Source of the DNA: Moorena bouillonii PNG
GTDB taxonomy: Bacteria > Cyanobacteriota > Cyanobacteriia > Cyanobacteriales > Coleofasciculaceae
DNA length: 64,000 nucleotides
Direction of reading: 5' to 3'
NCBI RefSeq assembly: GCF_001942495.1
Contig: NZ_MKZS01000001.1
Span: 3,965,643 to 4,029,642 of the forward strand
Position numbers and translations under genes: made by a program. The notes beneath the pieces were generated by a model, which ran no database searches, was not told the origin of the DNA, and saw only the letters and a program-made list of their open reading frames with translations. Shown here piece by piece: positions 46,503 to 56,214 of this stretch (positions are counted from its first letter, which is position 1; each line of letters begins with the position of its first letter).

Positions 46503-47240
46503 TTATTTTGTTTCCGATTCAATGAGTACCTCGTAATACTTCATAGTCGATAGATAGTCACTACTTACTTTTTTAATTTTCCGAATCTCCCGTTGTGCCA
46601 AATAATCTAAAGAGACATCAAAAGCCCAGGGAAGAAGTTTAGCCACGCGGAATGAAAGATGTGACACCTTAGACAAATAACCACCGCGAACTCTACAGAC
46701 TGACTTGACAGAAAAACTATTAGATATCTCATTCTTGTAGTCAAGTTCAGTTAGCACAAGCATTCCTGACGCCGAAGTCTGATTGGAGAGACTGACCTGC
46801 TCATCCATAATTAAACATCCCCCCGGAACTAGGACGCGGCGTATTTCAGATAATATTTTCTGGCAATTAGGTTCCTTGATCAGATACTGAAATACGCCAC
46901 TGGAAAGGCAAGTATCAAAACTGTTATCTGGGAAAGGAATTTCTACACCATTGAAATGAATAAATTTTAAAATAGGTGACTGATGAATATCCTTTGCCAC
47001 CTGAATCATGTTTTCAGATGAGTCAATTCCTGTATACTCAATTCCCAAATTTGTAATCCTAGGAGCAAATCTGCCAGTACCGCAGCCAAAATCCAAAAGT
47101 TTTTTTGATTTTTTCAACTTTTCCTGAATCAAGCGCCACTGAATCTGATCAATCAGGCGATTCTTGAAGCCTTGATTGTCAGACGGATCAATAACTGCTT
47201 GCAGAATTCCTAGTTTAGCATATGTGTCCCAATCTGTCAT
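46503..47240 (-). CDS. SAM-dependent class I methyltransferase
   Basis: The 245-residue protein has motif I LLDFGCGTGRFAPR near residues 47-60, the acidic strand GIDSSENM and the motif IV stretch FDTCLSSGVFQYL. It probably methylates a sugar or lipid-linked intermediate of the polysaccharide. The substrate is not predictable. It follows the FemAB-like gene by 47 bases on the same strand. Confidence 0.82.
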   Translation of the reverse strand: MTDWDTYAKLGILQAVIDPSDNQGFKNRLIDQIQWRLIQEKLKKSKKLLDFGCGTGRFAPRITNLGIEYTGIDSSENMIQVAKDIHQSPILKFIHFNGVEIPFPDNSFDTCLSSGVFQYLIKEPNCQKILSEIRRVLVPGGCLIMDEQVSLSNQTSASGMLVLTELDYKNEISNSFSVKSVCRVRGGYLSKVSHLSFRVAKLLPWAFDVSLDYLAQREIRKIKKVSSDYLSTMKYYEVLIESETK

Positions 47241-47287
47241 CGAAATGAATCTCCTATATAGAATATTTTTTGCTTACAATACGTGTT

Positions 47288-48265
47288 TTATCTAAGCTTG
47301 GATTTGACTGCTGCAAGAACACGGGTGATTGAATCTTCAGCAGTTACAATGGGACATGACAGAGCTTCACTTCCAAACCTTTGCTTGAATTCTTTTACTC
47401 CCTCATGCCCACCACTAGGATTAAAATCAAAGCAGTCATACTTCTGCTCACAAGCATCTTTGATGCTCTCATACATCAGAAGATTGACTGGACGAAGATG
47501 AAAGAAATCTTCCAGAGTTGCACCATGCCAATACACTACATGTTTTTTTGCGTAAAAACAGAGTATTCCAGAAACAACTTGCTCTTGATAAATTGCTAAC
47601 CAAAGCTTGGTGTTAGCTGAATGTCGCTGAAAAATATCATTAAACAATTCCCATTCATATTTAGAAGAAGCCTTATCTCCCCATCGCCTCAAGGAGTCTT
47701 CGTAAACCTGATAATAATGGCTCCAATCATCGAGCGTAGAGGCTGTTTTTACTAAAAAACCGGCTTTTTTTGCCTTTTTGGTCGCAGATTTATGCCCCCT
47801 TGACCATTTCTTGTAGATAGCCTCAAACTCAACTTGCAGCTTGATGGTATGAGTTTCATCATCTTGGCTATTGATTAATCCTAGTTTCAAGGCAAGCTGA
47901 TCATAAGGATTCATTCGCCAATAGAGATTACCAAGTTTGTTACTTAAAAAATCAACTAATAAATTGGCATGTTTGACATCAAGCTGATCCACACAAATCC
48001 AACCACCAAAAGTTCCTGCTGGAGAAGAAATATATTGTTTACCCAATCCTTTGAATCTTTTCTGCGATGAAAGCGGAAGCAATGCCTTTTTTCCGTCTGA
48101 GAATAAAATTAGCTTAGGCTCCGGACGCATCTTGCCCTTGGTATAAACATTCCAGATTTCTGCCCACTCTCGGGAGTGAAAGTAGGTTGCATAATCGCAT
48201 TCTTGCCAAATTAAATCCCACTCATCCGCAGTGGCTGTACGGATCCTCGTAATCGAAATACTCAT
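47288..48265 (-). CDS. GNAT/FemAB-like aminoacyl or acyl transferase
   Basis: The 325-residue protein has two GNAT-like halves. The second contains GHKSATKKAKKAGFLV and WLAIYQEQVVSGILCFYAKKHVVYWHGAT, then KYDCFDFNPSGGHEGVKEFKQRFG, as in FemAB-type and Acetyltransf_6 proteins. FemAB proteins add amino acids to peptidoglycan; relatives in polysaccharide clusters acylate sugars. It is next to a dead DegT aminotransferase gene, which in such loci makes amino sugars that these enzymes acylate. Confidence 0.75.
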   Translation of the reverse strand: MSISITRIRTATADEWDLIWQECDYATYFHSREWAEIWNVYTKGKMRPEPKLILFSDGKKALLPLSSQKRFKGLGKQYISSPAGTFGGWICVDQLDVKHANLLVDFLSNKLGNLYWRMNPYDQLALKLGLINSQDDETHTIKLQVEFEAIYKKWSRGHKSATKKAKKAGFLVKTASTLDDWSHYYQVYEDSLRRWGDKASSKYEWELFNDIFQRHSANTKLWLAIYQEQVVSGILCFYAKKHVVYWHGATLEDFFHLRPVNLLMYESIKDACEQKYDCFDFNPSGGHEGVKEFKQRFGSEALSCPIVTAEDSITRVLAAVKSKLR

Positions 48266-48354
48266 TTTTGTGGACTTTATAAATTTATAATTTGATGAAT
48301 TTTCCTTTAACAGAAAGCTTTAAACTGCGACAAACTTTCACTCCTACAGATGTA

Positions 48355-48748
48355 TTATTTGAGCAAATTTTTAACCGCAAAAATTACATCATTAACATCC
48401 TCATTCGTCAACTTGGCTGACAAGGGCAAACTCACTGTTTGCCTTCCAATAGCCATCGCTTTTGGATAATTTTCTGGCTGCCAACCAAAGGTTTGTTGAT
48501 AGTAAGGATGTTCGGGAATACTTAGATAATGCACCCCAACCCCGATATTTTCAGCCGTCATACCATCAAGAAACTCATCCCGGCTGTGCTACTTTCGGAT
48601 CAGTACCCAACCAACCTGTTTGCATACTGGCAACAACTTCCTGAATTTCTGCATCTTCGATAGCAGGAGATCGAAATACTAAGAACCATTCTTTGGGGCG
48701 AATAGGAAGAGAATTTTTGATACTAACGTTAGGAGTTATGTTTTCCAA
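48355..48748 (-). pseudogene. Internally deleted DegT/DnrJ/EryC1 sugar aminotransferase
   Basis: The N-terminal about 45 codons read SIKNSLPIRPKEWF and EEVVASMQTGWLGTDPKVAQ-like sequence, the opening of DegT aminotransferases. After a stop the C-terminal 75 codons read RDEFLDGMTAENIGVGVHYL, HPYYQQTFGW and SLPLSAKLTNEDV. About 250 internal residues, including the PLP lysine, are lost and the joint is out of frame. A TTG at 48748 would be the start. The enzyme is dead. Confidence 0.85.
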
Positions 48749-48767
48749 AAACAGTAATCAGATTTGT

Positions 48768-49727
48768 TTATCGTGCAAAACTTGATAGACGCCGACGCAG
48801 ACTGTAAAATACCTCTAGAAATCTGCTGTAGCCCTTAGGTCCGAAGAAGTGCATCAGTGCGATCGCAACACTCAAACGGATAAAGTTTAGAGAGAAGCGC
48901 ATCTGAGGATAGTGTAGAAGCACTTGCTGACGATAATAATTTGCCTGTCGGTAATCACTCTCAACCGTCTGCAGAGATTTCCAAGCTAAGTTGAGGTTGG
49001 CATAACCATAGCTATGGCTTTTGAGATAAAGTAGCTCAGAGGGTACAGATTGAAAGCTTTTCTCGATGATCCTAGTCAGAGATTTTTCTACCAATTGGCA
49101 ATTTTTGGACTTACTACTAGAAAGCTGTCGATAGTAAGCTAAAGGTTGCTTGATTAGAGCAAAAGGGTAATTAGCAGCAATGCGAATCCACAGATCCCAA
49201 TCCTCAGCGGAGCGCAAGTTAGGGTCAAATCCTCCAGTCGTTTCAAAACAGCAACGACGTGCCATTACTGAAGAACAAGTGATGGGGTTGCACTCAAGCA
49301 GTTGCTGCCAGACATCCCCTTCTGCAGTAGGAATAAAAAATCTACCTGTAGGCTGACTGTGCTCATCTACCAAAGCAACCCAACTATGCACCAAGCCTAC
49401 TTTGGGATGGTCATCGAGACAACGCACCTGTTTTTCCAGCTTGGTTGGTTCCCAGAGGTCATCAGAATCTAACAATGCAATATATTCCCCTTGAGCTTGA
49501 GCAATTCCTGTATTACGGGCTACGGATACGCCTTGGTTGGCTTGGGCAATAAATTTCACCCGTGAGTCTACTAGTTCAGCAGCCCATTGCTCAACACCAT
49601 CCGAGCTACCATCGTCAACAATTAATATTTCAAAGTCAGTAAAGGTTTGCCGAAAAACACTATCCACCGTTTCCGGGAGATAGTTCATGGAATTATAGGC
49701 AGGAATAACAACAGAAACTTTTGGCAT
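48768..49727 (-). CDS. Glycosyltransferase family 2
   Basis: The 319-residue GT-A enzyme begins KVSVVIPAYNSMNYLPETVD, with the nucleotide-binding DDGSSD and the metal-binding SDD in ALLDSDDLWEPTKLEKQ. C-terminal helices follow. It acts at the cytoplasmic membrane on a lipid-linked oligosaccharide. It ends 20 bases before the DegT pseudogene. Confidence 0.88.
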   Translation of the reverse strand: MPKVSVVIPAYNSMNYLPETVDSVFRQTFTDFEILIVDDGSSDGVEQWAAELVDSRVKFIAQANQGVSVARNTGIAQAQGEYIALLDSDDLWEPTKLEKQVRCLDDHPKVGLVHSWVALVDEHSQPTGRFFIPTAEGDVWQQLLECNPITCSSVMARRCCFETTGGFDPNLRSAEDWDLWIRIAANYPFALIKQPLAYYRQLSSSKSKNCQLVEKSLTRIIEKSFQSVPSELLYLKSHSYGYANLNLAWKSLQTVESDYRQANYYRQQVLLHYPQMRFSLNFIRLSVAIALMHFFGPKGYSRFLEVFYSLRRRLSSFAR

Positions 49728-49786
49728 TTTGAAGTTTACATATAAGAATTAGCAATACTTTAGTTAATTGATACTGATACTAGTTT

Positions 49787-50085
49787 TTACTTATTAACTT
49801 TTTTGTCACAAACTTTACGAATAAATTTTGCCGATTTTCCTACAAATACAGAACTCTCATAAACATCCTTTACAACTACATAACCAGCACCAATTACAGC
49901 ATTATCTCCAATCGTAATCCCACCAACCAATAATCACCACATTGGAGCCGATATCTACATTATTGCCATTTTTTTTTTCAACCGCTATAGGAACCATATG
50001 GTAATTTTTTAATTCCCAAATTATAACCAAATTATTAGCTACATTATAGTACATAAATGCCGAAACAACGAACCATATTCCATCA
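49787..50085 (-). pseudogene. Frameshifted hexapeptide-repeat acyltransferase remnant
   Basis: The C-terminal frame reads GGITIGDNAVIGAGYVVVKD, VFVGKSAKFIRKV, the left-handed beta-helix end of serine/sugar acetyltransferases. Upstream, in another frame, NVDIGSNVVIIG continues the same fold, with the shift near 49925. The N-terminal part is short or missing. It probably once O- or N-acetylated a sugar of this polysaccharide. Confidence 0.75.
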
Positions 50086-50139
50086 TTTTTTTAGATATCA
50101 AATAACTTAAAGTTTAAGACTTACCCGTAGCGAAACTAG

Positions 50140-50964
50140 TTAAAAATAACTTGCTTGTGTTCCTCTGTAAAGAGTTATTAGTTCTGTGTATGAAAGTTTT
50201 TTATCACTCTTTTTGCCCATAAAGTAAAAACCTGATGCCGAATCAAATGTACCCGATTTATTAATTAGATAGTCGTCAAAATATTTCAACCAAAAAGATG
50301 TCAGTCTGGCAATAACCTTAATCAAACCTCTTGCCATAGGGCTCTTAACAAAACTTAAAATAAAGTATTGATATGACCAGGCTAATGCCATTCCTGGTCC
50401 ACACACAGCACCACTACAAATTTCTTCAAACTTGCGGAATAAACGACGATGTCCTAAGTGAGTGAAGCGAGTAAAATCATATCTTCCTAGGTGTACTTGT
50501 TGCATAAACGGAGTTTCTGAATAAACTAAACCATCTTTTTTGAGCACTCGATGAATTTCTTCAACACAACGGGATGGATCTACAACATGTTCAAGGACAG
50601 CTTGGATTATGACTCCATCAAATGAATTATCTTTAAAAGGAATATTGTGGGCGTCAAAAATTACTGCTATACGGGAATCAAAAGCAACGTCACTTTCGAT
50701 AATTTCAATGGCAGGTACTGATAACAGCTCTTCCATACCTTGACCAATCACACTACCTCCAATGATCAGTACTTTAGGAGTATCAGTCTGCTTGAGCAGA
50801 AGTTCTGTGAATTTTTTGTAATTCCTCTTACCTTTCAAATTCAGGATAATGCTAGGAATTAAATTGATGGCAATTCTTTCTAATTTTGGTTTTGGGTTAA
50901 GCTCAGCATTTTCCGGATTTATAAAATTTTTAATCTTAAATACACTAGATGATTCATTGATCAA
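50140..50964 (-). CDS. SAM-dependent methyltransferase (Methyltransf_11 type)
   Basis: The 274-residue protein has a degenerate motif I (KVLIIGGSVIGQG), followed by IESDV, DAHNIPFKDNSFDGVIIQAVLEHV and RVLKKDGLVYSETPFMQQVH, the typical class I order. It lies between the Wzy-like gene and the acyltransferase relic, in the polysaccharide cluster. The methyl acceptor is unknown; capping of a chain end is possible. Confidence 0.75.
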   Translation of the reverse strand: MINESSSVFKIKNFINPENAELNPKPKLERIAINLIPSIILNLKGKRNYKKFTELLLKQTDTPKVLIIGGSVIGQGMEELLSVPAIEIIESDVAFDSRIAVIFDAHNIPFKDNSFDGVIIQAVLEHVVDPSRCVEEIHRVLKKDGLVYSETPFMQQVHLGRYDFTRFTHLGHRRLFRKFEEICSGAVCGPGMALAWSYQYFILSFVKSPMARGLIKVIARLTSFWLKYFDDYLINKSGTFDSASGFYFMGKKSDKKLSYTELITLYRGTQASYF

Positions 50965-51221
50965 AATTGGTTTACCCTGAACAACAGGATAAAAAGTATT
51001 GCATTATAATTTTGTACATTTAAGCTTATTTTGGTTTATTATAAGCTAGACAAGCAACAGGGACAGCCAAGCAATTATTGAGTACTTGATGATAAGTTAA
51101 TTTGAGCATGATTTGTAATGTTTTGATTAGTCATGGTGTTTTATTGCTATTGGTTAAAGTCTCAACTATTTCGTGAGTGAAATAATTTGGGTCACTCCTA
51201 TAAAAGCTAGAGTTACCCTGA

Positions 51222-52688
51222 TCAAAAAGGTGTAAGCCGTGCAGGACGACTAACCGGTGCGTGACTTTCTGAAGGGGGCAGATCATCCCAATTCCAACCC
51301 ACCACTGCCAACAAGGTATACCAGTAGAAAAAGAGAGTGGTATGACTCCAGATATTTTCGGTAATCATCCCCACAGGTACAGCCAGAAGAATCGCCAACA
51401 TGGCCAAACACAGAGTCCCTTGTCCACTGCCAGGAGATGCCTGTCGAAATAATTGAACAAGACGCCCAACCTGAACTCCGAGGAAGACCAACCAAGTTAC
51501 CAATCCTACGATTCCTCCTTCTACCAGGGCTCGAATGTAATCATTGTGGGGTTCGAGCCCATTACTACTGATCAGTTTGTTAGTTCCGAGACCATAACCA
51601 AGGATTGGGAAGTGTTTCCATTGCTCTAGGAGATAGGTCCATTGAGCCAGCCGCCAGTTGAAACTATTGCCATCTCCCTTGGACAGCAGAATTGCCTTCC
51701 AAATATCGATATCTGGATTACCCAGTGGTGTTTGAGCGATCGAGCCGAGACGTTCTTGACCAAACTCTGAGCTACCAAACAAGATGATAATACCGACAAA
51801 CACAACTATGCCACCGATTAGGTTGACTATGCTCAATCTAGGGGCGATTAAAACCACAATAAAGGTACCAAGCATCATCAAACCAAATAGAGCCTTAGTA
51901 CTCACATACAAAAGGGTAAGTAAACCCAGCAATAGCATCCAGATCCAGCGTGGATTTGACTGGGTTAGCCTCCAATAGGTCAGACCCATGAACAGCAATA
52001 ACCAGGTTACAAAGCCGTTAGGGTGACCAATAGTCCCTTTGATGCGAGATACTTCTTCTATGCCGGTGGAGTGACCGCCGTGAGGAGCGAAAAAGGGAGG
52101 TAAAACCGAAGGCAATAACATCTGGAGCAACGCTACTGTAACTGGTAAGAGCAGAGCCCAAAACAGCCCGTAGACAACTTGCTTAGGTGGAAGCCTGTCC
52201 TTGAGTTGCATTACCAGCAAGTAGACCATTAGCCAAGAAAATAGACGTATCCACTCACGGATGCTTCCTAGCAAAAACGAAGCATCTAGCCCCAGCCCTC
52301 CCAGAGGCAAAAGTATCACCCACAAGCCTTGTAGCATCACCCAACCAGCAAAGAACCACCAAAACTTATCGGTGCGTACAGTTTGCCCCCTCAGTAACAT
52401 CACTGTCACATAAAGCAAAGTCAAGCCGTCGAGTCCGATCGCAAAAGCTGCTGGTACCTGTTGATCTGAAAACGGATCGAGACAACTACGCAAGATCAAT
52501 AGTCCCAGTACGGCTTGCTCAAATCGGGCAAAGAAGTAGACCATCACCGCTACTGCCACCAACCCTAAACCAAGCAAACGGGGCTGAGTACCTGCGAGTA
52601 AGCCAACGGCTAGACCAATGGGCACACCTGCCAGTCCCAGCCAAAAGGTCAGAGCAGAGGAACGATGCCAGGGGTTATGAATCTGCAT
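51222..52688 (-). CDS. O-antigen ligase/polymerase family (Wzy-like) membrane protein
   Basis: The protein has about 488 residues and 10 to 12 spans, with the family's periplasmic loop near the centre (SVLPPFFAPHGGHSTGIEE, IKGTIGHPNGFVTWLL) and a Wzy_C region (LGYGLGTNKL, EPHNDYIRALVEGGIVGL). It polymerises or ligates polysaccharide units in the Wzy-dependent route. I use the ATG at 52688; an upstream start at 52739 would overlap the Wzc-like gene more. The overlap with the preceding gene is 14 bases. Confidence 0.85.
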   Translation of the reverse strand: MQIHNPWHRSSALTFWLGLAGVPIGLAVGLLAGTQPRLLGLGLVAVAVMVYFFARFEQAVLGLLILRSCLDPFSDQQVPAAFAIGLDGLTLLYVTVMLLRGQTVRTDKFWWFFAGWVMLQGLWVILLPLGGLGLDASFLLGSIREWIRLFSWLMVYLLVMQLKDRLPPKQVVYGLFWALLLPVTVALLQMLLPSVLPPFFAPHGGHSTGIEEVSRIKGTIGHPNGFVTWLLLFMGLTYWRLTQSNPRWIWMLLLGLLTLLYVSTKALFGLMMLGTFIVVLIAPRLSIVNLIGGIVVFVGIIILFGSSEFGQERLGSIAQTPLGNPDIDIWKAILLSKGDGNSFNWRLAQWTYLLEQWKHFPILGYGLGTNKLISSNGLEPHNDYIRALVEGGIVGLVTWLVFLGVQVGRLVQLFRQASPGSGQGTLCLAMLAILLAVPVGMITENIWSHTTLFFYWYTLLAVVGWNWDDLPPSESHAPVSRPARLTPF

Positions 52689-54882
52689 GATCAACCTCCC
52701 TGGATACAAGAGCACAATTGTTGCTGGCTTCGTTGCCATGGGTCTGCCTGGATTGGGATTGAGGCTGGTAACTATAGAAGGAATCGGAATAGTACTGTCG
52801 AGTCCGATCGCTTATGCCATTGACAACAAACCCCAGTATCGGAGTGCTAGTATCTTTCAATTTCGATACTGTCTGTAGTAGGATATCTTTCTGGGTAAAG
52901 TTGGCACGTGTCACCATCACCAACCCATCACTATACCGACTCAAGGTATGGGCATCAGCAAAACTACTAACTGGTGGCGTGTCTACAATCACTAGGTCAT
53001 AATGATCTCCGGCTGCTGCCAAAATAGACTTCATCACCTGTGACTGTAGGAAGGTAGCCGGACCAGAGGGCTGGTCACTACAGGTCAAAATCGAAAGGTT
53101 TGCGATCGCTGTGGGTTGCACCGCCTCGAGGCAGGTTTGATTGCTGTCCATTAAATCTTTAACCTTTGGCTGAGGGGGTAAGCCAAACAAATTGTGCTGC
53201 ATTGGGTGACGCCAGTCGGCATCAATAATCAATGTCCGCCTGGAAAATCTTGCTGAAACCGCAGCCAAGTGGGAAACTACCACTGACTTACCCTCTCCGG
53301 AAACAGCACTGCTGACTACAATCAGCTGTAACCTCTTCTGAGCACGCAACTCCATGGTTGTCAGGAGCAGGCGGTAAGGCTCCATTAACCTCATATCTTC
53401 CAAGAATCCTTTCGGTTGCTCAACACTGAGTGCCTGAGCAGGTATCGTCGGTAATACCCCCAGCCTAGGCAGCTTCAGGAGTGCCTCCGCTTCCGAGCCA
53501 TCGTGTAGGGTATTATCCATCACCTCCAGCAGCAGCACCATACCGACAGCTAGGGCAATTCCAGCAGCACTAGCAATCAACAGCACCACTTTTGGATTGG
53601 GTTCCTTGGGTGATGAAGGAAGTTTTGCCCGCTCAATAATTTGAATATTGTTAACTAGTTGGGTTTCTGCAATCCGTGCTTCTTCCAGTTTGTTTTGGAG
53701 GAGTTTAAGAGAGGCAATTGCTTCGTCTTGTCGGCGAACTAAGGTACCAAAGGGTTGCTGTAGAACTGGTATTTGACCAAGACGATTCTGGAGTTTAATG
53801 CGCTCAGTCTGCACCAGGTAGAGCTTCTGTTCCAGTGCCGACCGTTCTGTTTCAGCTAAAATAAACCTAGAGGTAAAGTCCTGGCTCAACTGATCAGAGG
53901 CCACATCAGCAGGGGGAATAATTTGATTAGTGAGCTGATTAGTGGGCTGATTAGTGGGCAACAGACGAGAAAGTTTTTGATTGTACAGGGTAAGGAGTTC
54001 ATAGCGCTCCTGAACCAGTGATATCATCGCTGGATTCTGATCAGTTAGACGCGATCGCATTTTGGCTAACTCCCGTTCCAAGTTGACCAGCTGAGCTCGT
54101 AAGGCTTGGAGTTCTTGATCTTGACCAATGCGTCCAGCGATGTAAGCATTCTGAGTATTATTCAGACTGGTTATGGTCTGGAGTTCTTGGCTACGGGTTT
54201 TAGCGTCTTGGAGTTGAATAGACACAGCACGTTCTTGGTCTTCTAAAGTTGCTAAACTCCTGACTAAGAGTTGTGTTTGTTCCTCGGGAGAAACTAAACC
54301 AGTGGTTTGTTTAAATTTGTTTAACGCTGCTTCTGTTGCTTCCACCTCCAAACGCCGTAATGGTACTTCTTTCTCCAAAAATTCCCGCACAGCTCTAGCT
54401 TCTGACCGAATCCCTTGAGCACTTTCAGAAACCATTGCGTTAGCGACAGCATTGAGCACCGTGGTTGCCAATTCTGGATTTTGACTCTGATAGCTCAGCT
54501 CAAGAATATTGGTGGCAGGCACAATTTTTACCTTTAAATCCCTACGGAGTGTGTTTATGGTCAGTCCTTCAGGTGAACTGCCTAGTATACCAATCTGGTA
54601 AAGTGCTCCCTGAAGAACCCGTTGTGACCCCACTAGTTCTGCTTGAGTTGCGATCGGGCTAGCTTCACCGGGTGTATTAGCAGGGACTTGGCTGAGGTTG
54701 CGACCCAACTCAGACACACTCACCTTTTTATTTTCCAGCATCAGCCGTGCTTTCACTTGGTACACTGGTGGGGTAACAACCAAATAGGCCATCCCTCCAC
54801 CAATTACAGATGTAAAGGTAGCAAGGGCTGCCAAAAGCCGCCGCCTTAAGGCTAATGGTAGTGATGAAAGGCTTGTCTCCAT
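52675..54882 (-). CDS. Wzc-like polysaccharide co-polymerase with tyrosine kinase domain
   Basis: The 735-residue protein has a Wzz domain with two spans (22-40 and about 430-450), a long coiled-coil region between, and a BY-kinase domain. Walker A GEGKS is at 529-533, Walker A' LIIDADWRHP near 550-559 and Walker B VDTPP at 633-637. A tyrosine cluster (Tyr697, Tyr698, Tyr703, Tyr705) near the C-terminus is the probable autophosphorylation site. It sets chain length together with the Wzy-like protein encoded next. Confidence 0.9.
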   Translation of the reverse strand: METSLSSLPLALRRRLLAALATFTSVIGGGMAYLVVTPPVYQVKARLMLENKKVSVSELGRNLSQVPANTPGEASPIATQAELVGSQRVLQGALYQIGILGSSPEGLTINTLRRDLKVKIVPATNILELSYQSQNPELATTVLNAVANAMVSESAQGIRSEARAVREFLEKEVPLRRLEVEATEAALNKFKQTTGLVSPEEQTQLLVRSLATLEDQERAVSIQLQDAKTRSQELQTITSLNNTQNAYIAGRIGQDQELQALRAQLVNLERELAKMRSRLTDQNPAMISLVQERYELLTLYNQKLSRLLPTNQPTNQLTNQIIPPADVASDQLSQDFTSRFILAETERSALEQKLYLVQTERIKLQNRLGQIPVLQQPFGTLVRRQDEAIASLKLLQNKLEEARIAETQLVNNIQIIERAKLPSSPKEPNPKVVLLIASAAGIALAVGMVLLLEVMDNTLHDGSEAEALLKLPRLGVLPTIPAQALSVEQPKGFLEDMRLMEPYRLLLTTMELRAQKRLQLIVVSSAVSGEGKSVVVSHLAAVSARFSRRTLIIDADWRHPMQHNLFGLPPQPKVKDLMDSNQTCLEAVQPTAIANLSILTCSDQPSGPATFLQSQVMKSILAAAGDHYDLVIVDTPPVSSFADAHTLSRYSDGLVMVTRANFTQKDILLQTVSKLKDTSTPILGFVVNGISDRTRQYYSDSFYSYQPQSQSRQTHGNEASNNCALVSREVDHADS

Positions 54883-54905
54883 AAGGTTGACGAAACTCTG
54901 TGGTT

Positions 54906-56081
54906 TTACTGGTTTTTGAAAAAGGGGAGCGTGACACTGAATTTTGCATCAGACGACGACGCACAGAGTTTTTGATACAGTCTCAAGTTATCAGCAGTAA
55001 TTTTGTCCCAGTTATAGTAAGTGGCTACATGGTCTTGTGCCTTCTTTGCCATATCTGCTAACTCTTGAGGTTGACGGATCGCCCTCTCTAGAGCTTGGAG
55101 ACAAGAGTCTACGTCTCCTGCTCGGAACAGTAGACCTCGTTCTTGACCAATCAATTGCTGATGGGGAGGGATATCACTAGCGAGGACTGGAATCCCTTCT
55201 TGCATTGCCTCTAGCATCACCAGGGGTAATCCTTCTAAATCCGAAGGCAGAACAAACAATCCTGCGCCCCGAACAATCTCGGCTAAGGGACTTCCATGGA
55301 GTTCACCAACGAATAACACGTCTTGATTTGTGCCTGCCAAGTCATGTAGGTTGGCGATGTAGTTATGAGTGTCACTATCACCACCAGCAATCACCAGTTT
55401 CCAACCGTTAGATTTGAGCCGTTGGAAAGCTTTGATCAGTAGATCAGGTCGTTTTTCCGGTACAAGCCTGCCCAAGAACAGAATGTAACGCCCCGAGTTT
55501 AGACCTAGGAATTTACCATAGGGAAATTTGGGGTCTGACTCTGGGTAACTCCCTGGAGCATTGGGAATATTAATTGTATTCTTGCTATAGGTGTTGAGAA
55601 AGTAATTTTGGAGTGCTTGTGAGACTACGACTAACTCATGGGCAGAGTAAACCGCGTTCCTTTCCCCCAAACGAATTAAGCCACTCGACCATGCCCCCCA
55701 CTTGGCTCGTTGCCAGTCCAATCCCTGACAGGTAACCACAATCTTTGCAGAAGAGGCAATTCTGGAGAGCCAGGAGAACACAGCTGGACCTAGGGCATGG
55801 AAATGAATGATATCGTAGCGTTTGCCACTGGAGATAATCGCTGCCAGGGCAGCATTAGCCAAAGCATCTATTCCTCTGAAGCGTATCGAGGGTAGAGAGA
55901 TCACTCGAACACCTTTGTAGTCAGAGGATGAAAAACCGGTAGACTTGGTGTAAGACGACCGTGCAAATAGGTCTACTGAATGACCTTGGGCAACAATTCT
56001 GGGATAGAGTTCTGTGCAGTAACGTTCAATGCCACCTTGCTTAACAGGTACTCCTTTGGCTCCAATTACAGCAATTTTCAT
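54906..56081 (-). CDS. Glycosyltransferase family 4
   Basis: The 391-residue GT-B enzyme begins KIAVIGAKGVPVKQGGIERYC, a motif of family 4 transferases, and has the donor site GRLVPEKRPDLLIKAF with ESDxE-like EGLPLVMLEAMQEGIPVLASD. It is 24 bases upstream of the Wzc-like gene. No signal or membrane span is seen, so it is a cytoplasmic enzyme. Confidence 0.87.
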   Translation of the reverse strand: MKIAVIGAKGVPVKQGGIERYCTELYPRIVAQGHSVDLFARSSYTKSTGFSSSDYKGVRVISLPSIRFRGIDALANAALAAIISSGKRYDIIHFHALGPAVFSWLSRIASSAKIVVTCQGLDWQRAKWGAWSSGLIRLGERNAVYSAHELVVVSQALQNYFLNTYSKNTINIPNAPGSYPESDPKFPYGKFLGLNSGRYILFLGRLVPEKRPDLLIKAFQRLKSNGWKLVIAGGDSDTHNYIANLHDLAGTNQDVLFVGELHGSPLAEIVRGAGLFVLPSDLEGLPLVMLEAMQEGIPVLASDIPPHQQLIGQERGLLFRAGDVDSCLQALERAIRQPQELADMAKKAQDHVATYYNWDKITADNLRLYQKLCASSSDAKFSVTLPFFKNQ

Positions 56082-56214
56082 TACTTCTAGTTTTCTGTTT
56101 TACGATACTCTTCGGCAGACTAATTAAGTGGTGATGACAACCTGAGTATGTAAGTTTGACTGCTCTAAAATTTGACTGCTTTATCTTGATTCAAGGCAGC
56201 CGATTAAACAGAGA

